A stretch of 15,821 nucleotides of DNA from an uncultured Rothia sp. (GTDB lineage Bacteria > Actinomycetota > Actinomycetes > Actinomycetales > Micrococcaceae): the NCBI RefSeq assembly GCF_937976295.1, contig NZ_CALJRY010000183.1:1-15821 (forward strand), in the 5' to 3' direction. Every line of letters starts with the position of its first letter. Position 1 is the first letter of the stretch. The notes beneath the pieces are model-generated. The model worked only from the letters and a program-made list of their open reading frames with translations. It had not been told where the DNA came from and made no database searches. Shown piece after piece: positions 13,795-15,821 of the stretch. The translations under genes were made by a program, and so were the position numbers.

Positions 13795-15093
13795 TTAGAT
13801 GAACTCGGTCGGAATGATCGGCTCACCCTCCGAGAGGCGGCGGGCAGCTTCGGGAAGCTCAGCCAGGGAAGCTGCGTGGCGGGCGGTTGCGCGGCGCACG
13901 CCTTCCTCACCGGTGAAGCCGGGGAGCAGCTCGCCGTTGCGGACGAAGTCCACCATGAGCGGGCGGGTGTCTTCGAGCAGGCTCGGATCCTCGTGGGTGC
14001 CCAGAACCTCGGCGGTCGCAATGCCCATGCCGTTGAGTCGGCGTGCCGCACGCTTGGCGCCACCGATGGACGCCTTGCCAGCCGACGCCTTGGCGACCGG
14101 CTGCATTTCACCGGCGGCGTTCTCACGCTCAACAACCTTGTACACCATGGAGGAAGTCGGCGCGCCGGAACCGGTGACCAGCTTAGTACCCACGCCGTAG
14201 GAGTCCACGGGCGCTGCCGCCAGGGATGCGATAGCGTACTCGTCCAGGTCGCTCGTGACGGTGATCTTGGTGTTAGTGTTACCGAGCGAATCAAGCAGTT
14301 CACGCACGCGGGCCGCGGTGGCGACCAGGTCGCCGGAGTCCAGGCGCACGCCGCCGAGCTCTTCGCCAGCGAGTTCCACGCCGAGGCGGACTGCATCGTC
14401 CACGTTGTAGGTGTCGACGAGCAGGGTGGTGCGGGCGCCGAGGGAACGCAGCTGCGCCTCGAACGCTTCACGTTCGCTGTCGTGCAGCAGGGTGAAGGCG
14501 TGGGCGCTGGTGCCGATGGTGTGCAGGCCGTAGCGCAGACCAGCCTCCAGGTTGGAGGTGCCCGCGAAGCCCGCGATAACGGCGGCGCGTGCAGCGGAGA
14601 CGGCGGCGCGTTCGTGGGCGCGGCGCGAACCCATTTCGAGGCAGGGTCGGTTGCCTGCGGCTGCGCTCATGCGGGAGGCGGCGCTCGCCACGGCGGAGTC
14701 AAAGTTCAGGATGGACAGCAGGTAGGTTTCGAGGATGCATGCTTCGGCGAAGGTGCCTTCGACCTGCAGGACGGGGGAGTGGGGGAAGAACGCTTCGCCT
14801 TCTGCGTAGCCGCGGATGTTGCCGCTGAAGGTGAAGGATTCGAGGTAGGAGAGGGTTTCTTTGTTGACGATGTTGCGGGAGGAGAGGAAGGAGAGTTCTT
14901 CGTCGTTGAAGCGGAAGTCTGCGAGGCCTTCGAGGAATCGGCCGGTGCCTGCGAGGATGCCGTAGCGGCGGCCTGCGGGCAGGCGGCGGGTGAAGACTTC
15001 GAAGGTGCACTTACGGTTGGCTGCGCCGGAGGCGAGTGCCGCCTGGAGCATGGTCAGTTCGTAGTGGTCGGTGAGAAGAGAGGTAGTAGCCAT
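13795..15093 (-). CDS. pncB: Nicotinate phosphoribosyltransferase
   Basis: A 432-residue cytoplasmic enzyme that joins nicotinate to PRPP, with ATP hydrolysis, to give nicotinate mononucleotide, the first step of the Preiss-Handler route to NAD. Family signatures are LLTDHYELTM (6-15), EMGSRRAHE (153-161), GTSAHAF (194-200, whose His is the likely phosphorylated residue of the family), DTYN (227-230) and RLDSGDL (250-256). Length is normal. ATG 15093 has no Shine-Dalgarno sequence. A TACAAT -10 on the minus strand ends six bases before it, so the mRNA may be leaderless. The gene is divergent from clpS, as I recall for pncB1 and clpS in M. tuberculosis. It heads the operon with pncA. Confidence 0.95.
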   Translation of the reverse strand: MATTSLLTDHYELTMLQAALASGAANRKCTFEVFTRRLPAGRRYGILAGTGRFLEGLADFRFNDEELSFLSSRNIVNKETLSYLESFTFSGNIRGYAEGEAFFPHSPVLQVEGTFAEACILETYLLSILNFDSAVASAASRMSAAAGNRPCLEMGSRRAHERAAVSAARAAVIAGFAGTSNLEAGLRYGLHTIGTSAHAFTLLHDSEREAFEAQLRSLGARTTLLVDTYNVDDAVRLGVELAGEELGGVRLDSGDLVATAARVRELLDSLGNTNTKITVTSDLDEYAIASLAAAPVDSYGVGTKLVTGSGAPTSSMVYKVVERENAAGEMQPVAKASAGKASIGGAKRAARRLNGMGIATAEVLGTHEDPSLLEDTRPLMVDFVRNGELLPGFTGEEGVRRATARHAASLAELPEAARRLSEGEPIIPTEFI

Positions 15094-15099
15094 GTGTTA

Positions 15100-15105
15100 A
15101 TTGTA
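15100..15105 (-). promoter_or_regulatory. Likely pncB -10 giving a leaderless transcript
   Basis: On the minus strand TACAAT (15105-15100) is followed by six bases and then the pncB ATG, so transcription would begin at or next to the start codon. The missing ribosome site fits this, and leaderless genes are common in actinobacteria. No good -35 lies 16-18 bases upstream; a perfect TTGACA (15147-15142) is 36 bases away. Confidence 0.45.
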
Positions 15106-15174
15106 GTGGGGGCTTAGGGTATTTTTCCTCTTAAGTCGGCGTGTCAATCACTACATAAAGTATTCTTGACTCTA

Positions 15175-15204
15175 AGTGCTGTAGTATGACAAATTACCAG
15201 CACT
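15175..15204. promoter_or_regulatory. Inverted repeat in the pncB-clpS divergent region
   Basis: AGTGCTG (15175-15181) and CAGCACT (15198-15204) form a perfect 7-bp inverted repeat with a 16-base AT-rich spacer. It lies midway in the divergent pncB/clpS region, where a regulator of either gene could bind. It could also be an upstream hairpin. Confidence 0.35.
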
Positions 15205-15287
15205 CTGTGCCGGAGCAATACAGGATAAACACCTCAGTAGCGCAGGACGAACGCAGAAGTAACACAGGGGCAACACAGACCCGCCCG

Positions 15288-15293
15288 TATAAT
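15288..15293 (+). promoter_or_regulatory. clpS -10 element
   Basis: A perfect TATAAT lies 28 bases before the clpS ATG, giving a leader of about 20 bases that contains the ribosome site AAAGGAA. No recognisable -35 hexamer lies at the right distance. A degenerate repeat of AACACAG (15261 and 15272) sits just upstream. Confidence 0.5.
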
Positions 15294-15321
15294 CAAAGGG
15301 AACCGGCCGCAAAGGAAACCA

Positions 15322-15642
15322 ATGAACACTACCGCCGTGACCCTCTCCACCGGAACCCTCGAGGACACCGACCTCGACACCGCCCTGGAGAACATCCTCG
15401 ACACAGACACCCCCTGGAAAGTCATCGTCTGGAACGACCCCGTCAACCTCATGACCTACGTGTCCTACGTCTTCCGCAGTCACTTTGGCTATTCCCGCGC
15501 CCGCGCCGAAGAGCTCATGCTGCAGGTGCACAACAACGGCAAGGCAATCGTCTTCACCGGCTCGCGTGAAGACGCCGAAAAACACACCCAGGCAATGCAC
15601 GCCTGGGGTCTGCTGGCAACCTTCGAGAAAGTAGAAAACTAA
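15322..15642 (+). CDS. clpS: ATP-dependent Clp protease adaptor ClpS
   Basis: A 106-residue adaptor that binds N-degron substrates and delivers them to the Clp ATPase (ClpC or ClpA type). The first 30 residues are an acidic flexible extension. The core starts at PWKVIVWNDPVNLM, with N38, D39 and P40 matching the substrate-pocket NDP-x2-T/N motif. It continues through the helix SRARAEELMLQVHNNGKA, with H70 as the second pocket residue, and ends at GLLATFE. ATG 15322 is preceded by AAAGGAA. The stop codon overlaps the next start by one base (TAATG), so the two genes are translated as a coupled pair. The clpS-DUF2017 pairing is usual in actinobacteria. Confidence 0.95.
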   Translation: MNTTAVTLSTGTLEDTDLDTALENILDTDTPWKVIVWNDPVNLMTYVSYVFRSHFGYSRARAEELMLQVHNNGKAIVFTGSREDAEKHTQAMHAWGLLATFEKVEN

Positions 15643-15821
15643 TGGCGCGCCCCTTCCGCCGCACCCCCGGAGGCTACACCGCCTCCTTCGAACCCGCCGA
15701 ACGCGACCTGATCCGCGAACTTGCCGAAGACGTGCGCGCGCTGCTGCGCCCGGCAGACACCACCGCTGATGGCGGCACCGTCGACCCGCTGGAGGCGCTG
15801 GTCGGCATCACCGAAAACCCC
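15642..15821 (+). CDS. DUF2017 family protein, N-terminal part (cut by window end)
   Basis: Sixty codons are visible, starting MARPFRRTPGGYTASFEPAERDL and containing ELAEDVRALL (26-35) and DPLEALVGI (48-56). These features and the position directly after clpS identify the actinobacterial DUF2017 family, whose function is unknown. The start overlaps the clpS stop by one base. No separate ribosome site is evident, in keeping with translational coupling. The rest of the gene lies outside the window. Confidence 0.88.
   Translation, partial: MARPFRRTPGGYTASFEPAERDLIRELAEDVRALLRPADTTADGGTVDPLEALVGITENP

Noticed and set aside
13150..15117. 655-codon open frame on the plus strand, antisense to pncA and pncB
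   Set aside because: It lies opposite two unmistakable enzymes, in a frame kept open by high G/C third positions. Its product is a compositionally odd Gly/Val/Ala/Arg sequence with no family motif.
15186..15569. 127-codon frame starting before clpS
   Set aside because: It runs through clpS in another frame and yields an Arg/Pro/His-rich product. clpS has the family motif, ribosome site and -10 element.

Overview
The window looks like chromosomal DNA from a high-GC actinobacterium of the Micrococcaceae. Rothia, in particular something close to R. mucilaginosa, is the best guess. The reasons are strong G/C use at codon third positions, clear AAGGAG-type ribosome sites, and the block DUF3039 protein, helicase, pncA/pncB, clpS, DUF2017 protein. 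The genus call is inference from remembered gene order and protein style. The first ten bases match the 3' tail of the common Illumina adapter, so position 1 is probably the end of an assembled contig.

Layout. Positions 3-245: C-terminal end of a small zinc-finger-like protein. 330-1148: alpha/beta hydrolase, ending at a strong bidirectional terminator. 1293-2579 (-): AI-2E/PerM family membrane protein. 2874-3902: thioredoxin-fold plus TPR protein of the CnoX/YbbN type without a CxxC pair. 4241-6876: two-gene ABC-2 type transporter (ATPase, then permease), overlapping by 25 bases and followed by a terminator. 7185-7484: DUF3039 protein. 7784-9571: DEAD/DEAH helicase. 9891-11312 and 11552-12922: two tandem paralogous glycine-rich proteins with Tat-type signal peptides. 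13081-15093 (-): NAD salvage pair, pncB then pncA. 15322-15642: clpS. 15642 to the window end: start of a DUF2017 protein, overlapping clpS by one base.

How the genes work together. PncA converts nicotinamide to nicotinate and PncB converts nicotinate to nicotinate mononucleotide, so the minus-strand pair is a Preiss-Handler salvage operon. ClpS delivers N-degron substrates to the Clp protease. The ABC pair should form one membrane exporter of unknown substrate. The helicase and DUF3039 protein are common actinobacterial housekeeping genes.

The part most likely to be accessory and undescribed is the glycine-rich pair at about 9.6-12.9 kb. Both proteins are predicted to be exported folded and both resemble the Gly_rich domain known from ALK/LTK receptors. 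Their promoter layout is similar, each has a palindrome in its leader, and a near-identical terminator lies upstream of each gene. A second pattern runs through the whole window: almost every intergenic gap contains a short tandem duplication of 11-18 bases, two of which span stop codons. I saw no tRNA, rRNA, CRISPR array, insertion sequence or phage gene.
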